Shown here piece by piece: positions 61,550 to 64,000 of a DNA stretch of 64,000 nucleotides; position 1 is the stretch's first letter; every line of letters begins with the position of its first letter. Source of the stretch: Bacteroides luhongzhouii (GTDB lineage: Bacteria; Bacteroidota; Bacteroidia; Bacteroidales; Bacteroidaceae). The translations under genes and the position numbers were made by a program. The notes under the pieces were generated by a model. The model had not been told where the DNA came from, searched no databases, and saw only the letters and a list, made by a program, of their open reading frames with translations. Where the stretch lies: NCBI RefSeq assembly GCF_009193295.2, contig NZ_CP059973.1:2294001-2358000 (forward strand), read 5' to 3'.

Positions 61550-63298
61550 ATGAAAACCAAGTTTTGTATCATATTTATGTGGTTGTTTACCATTCTTTTT
61601 ATATCGTGTGATAAACTGGACCTTTATCCTGAAGACAGTTTGTCTCCAACCACCTATTTCAAGAATGAAAACGAACTTCAACTGTATAGTAATCAGTTTT
61701 ACTATAATATACTGCCTACGGCAGCAGATATTTATAAAGATAATGCAGATGTATTGATTGTTTCTCCGTTGGATGATGAGGTAACTGGGCAACGGATCAT
61801 TCCATCGACGGGTGGAGGATGGAATTGGGAGGCATTGAGAAGTCTTAATTTCTTGTTAGAGAATTCTCATAATTGTGAAGATCAAGATGTACGTAATAAG
61901 TACGATGCAATCACCCGTTTTTTCAGGGCTTATTTTTACTTTAAGAAAGTACAGCGATTTGGAGATGTCCCCTGGTATGATAAAGTACTGGATTCGTCTG
62001 ATGCTGAACTGTTGTATAAACCCCGGGATTCCAGAGAGTTTGTGATGCAGAAAATCATTGAAGATTTGGATTTTGCTATTACTACTTTATCCAAAGATAA
62101 AGAACTTTACAGAGTCAGTAAATGGGCTGCATTGGCACTGAAGTCAAGAGTTTGTTTGTTTGAAGGCACTTTCCGTAAGTATCATGGGATAGCAGACTGC
62201 GAAAAATATTTGGATGCGTGTATTACTGCTTCCGATGACTTTATGAAGAATAGTGGATATAGCTTGTATAAAACAGGCAGTACTCCTTATCAGACTCTTT
62301 TTTCTTCCTTGAATGCCATTCAGCAGGAAATTGTTTTGGCTAGAGACTATAATGGGACACTGAATATCCGTCACGACGTGCAAGGTTTTGAAAATACAGC
62401 TTCGAAAGGCAGACCCGGATTATCGAAAAAGATTGTAAATATGTATTTGAATAAGAACGGTTCCCGTTTTACGGACATGCAAGGATATGCCACTAAGGTA
62501 TTCTTTGATGAATGTCAGAACAGAGATCCTCGTTTGGCACAGACCATCCGTACTCCCGGATATATACGTCCGGGAGAAACGAAACAGTCGGGTCCTAATT
62601 TCTCTTCGGCAATGACTGGGTATCATTTAATTAAATATTCGGGTGCCACCAAATATGATGTAGGTGACACGTCTGAAAATGATTTTCCTATTTTCAGGAC
62701 GGCGGAGGTTTTTTTGAATTATGTGGAAGCCAAAGCGGAAAGGGGAACGTTGGAACAGAATGATATTGACAGGACGATTAAATTAATAAGGGATAGGGTA
62801 GGAATGCCGAACCTGAATATGAGTGACGCTAATACGGACCCCGATCCTTATCTGCTGAATGTCTATCCTAATGTCTCTGAAACGAATAAAGGAGTCATAC
62901 TGGAAATCCGTCGTGAAAGAGTCATAGAATTGTTAATGGAAGGCTTCCGTTATTATGATTTAATGCGTTGGAAAGCGGGGAGTTGTATGGATGATGAGTT
63001 TTTGGGAATGTATTTCCCCGGTCCGGGTAATTATGACCTGAATCATGACGGGACTATTGATGTCTGTCTGTATAAAGGAGCAAAGCCTGGTGGTGTCAAT
63101 GCGCTTGAATATCTGGAGATTGGAGTTACGGTAGAACTGACAGAAGGAGAATCCGGGAATGTGATTTGCTATAAAGATGTTCCTCGCCAGTGGAATGAAG
63201 AACGGGACTATTTATACCCGATTCCAAGGCAGGACCGTATTTTGACAAATGGAGCTCTGACACAGAATCCGGGATGGAATGATAATTTAAACTTTTAA
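61550..63298 (+). CDS. SusD/RagB-family glycan-binding lipoprotein
   Basis: A 582-residue surface lipoprotein with a lipobox ending at Cys20 (LFISCDKLDLYPEDSLSP). SusD features: the NLNFLLEN-like helix (WEALRSLNFLLENSHNC), FFRAYFYFKKVQRFGDVPWYDK, LAALKSRVCLFEGTFRKYHG-type TPR helices, the YVEAKAERGTLEQNDIDRTIKLIRDRVGMPNL block and LEIRRERVIELLMEGFRYYDLMRWK, ending with YLYPIPRQDRILTNGALTQNPGW. It forms the lid of the SusC transporter. The sugar is not evident from sequence. Confidence 0.95.
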   Translation: MKTKFCIIFMWLFTILFISCDKLDLYPEDSLSPTTYFKNENELQLYSNQFYYNILPTAADIYKDNADVLIVSPLDDEVTGQRIIPSTGGGWNWEALRSLNFLLENSHNCEDQDVRNKYDAITRFFRAYFYFKKVQRFGDVPWYDKVLDSSDAELLYKPRDSREFVMQKIIEDLDFAITTLSKDKELYRVSKWAALALKSRVCLFEGTFRKYHGIADCEKYLDACITASDDFMKNSGYSLYKTGSTPYQTLFSSLNAIQQEIVLARDYNGTLNIRHDVQGFENTASKGRPGLSKKIVNMYLNKNGSRFTDMQGYATKVFFDECQNRDPRLAQTIRTPGYIRPGETKQSGPNFSSAMTGYHLIKYSGATKYDVGDTSENDFPIFRTAEVFLNYVEAKAERGTLEQNDIDRTIKLIRDRVGMPNLNMSDANTDPDPYLLNVYPNVSETNKGVILEIRRERVIELLMEGFRYYDLMRWKAGSCMDDEFLGMYFPGPGNYDLNHDGTIDVCLYKGAKPGGVNALEYLEIGVTVELTEGESGNVICYKDVPRQWNEERDYLYPIPRQDRILTNGALTQNPGWNDNLNF

Positions 63299-63309
63299 TT
63301 TGATTGGTC

Positions 63310-64000
63310 ATGAAAGAATATAGAATAATGATATTACTAGTTTCTACACTTTTTATAATAGCTATCAGCTGCTCCAGCCAACTGGACAATGAAGATTTCA
63401 GCGATATGATAGGAAAGGGACAGAATTATACTCCTCCTCCTATCCCGGTTGAAGAACCGACATTGAAGGACAAAGATGGCTGGAAAATAGATTCTATTGA
63501 CGGAAAGAGTTTTATATGGTACTCCTATAATAAAGGGGCTTTCAATGCCCAACAACAAATAAATGTGCTTGAAATCGACCTGTCGAGTCCTGATTACGAA
63601 TTGGAGTTTGTTTCGGCTCCTCAACTCGATTCTTTGTCAAGCGTTGCTCTGAAACATGATGCGGTAGCCGGAATTAATGGTACGTATGAACTTGAAGCCT
63701 CTTTCGTAAAAGTCAATGGCTCAATAATTTCACCGATCACTCTTCCCGAAGGTCATTTAAGATATTGGAAACATGAAGGGGCCATAGCTTATGACGGCTA
63801 TAAGGTTGAAATTGGATATGGAACAAAGGAATCATATTCCTATAATTCAATGCCTAACATATTCTCGGGAGCACCAGTCTTGATAGATAATTATCAACCG
63901 GTAGGTGAAACATTTATTGGAGATATAACCGGAATCAACCTGAATTCCCTGGATGGAGAGGATTACCGAAGACATCAGGGAGTACGTCATCCCCGTACCG
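63310..64000 (+). CDS. Phosphodiester glycosidase-family (NAGPA-like) lipoprotein, N-terminal part
   Basis: Starts with MKEYRIMILLVSTLFIIAISC, a lipoprotein signal with Cys21, and stays open to the window edge (230 codons seen). The segment AVAGINGTYE, an FVKVNGS strand, FSGAPVLIDNYQPVGE and the terminal RHPRT fit the phosphodiester glycosidase (NAGPA, DUF2233) family, whose animal member removes GlcNAc from GlcNAc-1-phospho-mannose. Lying directly after susD, it is probably a surface or periplasmic enzyme acting on the imported glycan. The name rests on motif resemblance in a partial sequence. Confidence 0.72.
   Translation, partial: MKEYRIMILLVSTLFIIAISCSSQLDNEDFSDMIGKGQNYTPPPIPVEEPTLKDKDGWKIDSIDGKSFIWYSYNKGAFNAQQQINVLEIDLSSPDYELEFVSAPQLDSLSSVALKHDAVAGINGTYELEASFVKVNGSIISPITLPEGHLRYWKHEGAIAYDGYKVEIGYGTKESYSYNSMPNIFSGAPVLIDNYQPVGETFIGDITGINLNSLDGEDYRRHQGVRHPRT

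Overview
This window reads as a chromosomal segment of a Bacteroides species, most like the thetaiotaomicron/ovatus group; the species call is inference. The signs are Bacteroides-type promoters (TTTG, about 19 bp, TAnnTTTG) ahead of many genes, a SusC/SusD pair under an ECF sigma/FecR switch, M56 and TlpA-like envelope proteins, and mostly weak Shine-Dalgarno sites. No rRNA, tRNA, CRISPR array or prophage was seen.

Layout. 1-2.1 kb: the tail of a GH88 glucuronyl hydrolase and an ISAs1-family insertion sequence. 2.1-5.3 kb: rplM-rpsI-rpsB-tsf with two candidate leader hairpins. 5.4-18.1 kb: housekeeping genes (thioredoxin-like protein, SUI1, rex, FAH-family enzyme, ispF, phosphoesterase, mnmA, S8 protease, xseA/xseB, ilvE, DUF975, trmB, mrp). 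18.4-23.7 kb: a TlpA-like protein, a BlaR1-like M56/TonB sensor with its BlaI repressor, and a beta-barrel protein. 23.8-28.8 kb: a TolC-HlyD-permease-permease efflux operon lacking an ATPase gene. 29-31.5 kb: mdh and a coiled-coil protein. 31.6-38.8 kb: nadK, then pdxJ-exbB-exbD-tonB-DJ1-ispD-recG. 39-44.4 kb: ndk, an M23/LysM peptidase, DUF1599-DoxX-tpiA-SPOR-folE. 44.5-50.9 kb: dnaG and a pheA-aminotransferase-aroF/CM-tyrA operon. 51-55.7 kb: a TPR protein, recQ and recJ. 55.8-64 kb: the start of a polysaccharide utilization locus (ECF sigma, FecR, SusC, SusD, phosphodiester glycosidase cut by the window edge).

Two observations stand out. First, the aromatic amino acid operon is preceded by what looks like a Phe/Tyr attenuator: a 28-codon leader ORF with a dense run of Phe and Tyr codons, a terminator, and a strand able to compete with that terminator. 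Second, five intergenic gaps hold short-word arrays repeating at 22 bp (partly 20-21 bp in one): 18212-18291, 20379-20455, 30290-30379, 44421-44475 and 56471-56694. Each array has its own core word, except that the second and fourth share one. Several arrays contain both orientations and would fold into long hairpins. I do not recognise this as a described element class.

Coordinates of sites were counted by hand from the sequence. Functional names rest on motif recognition, not on database searches.
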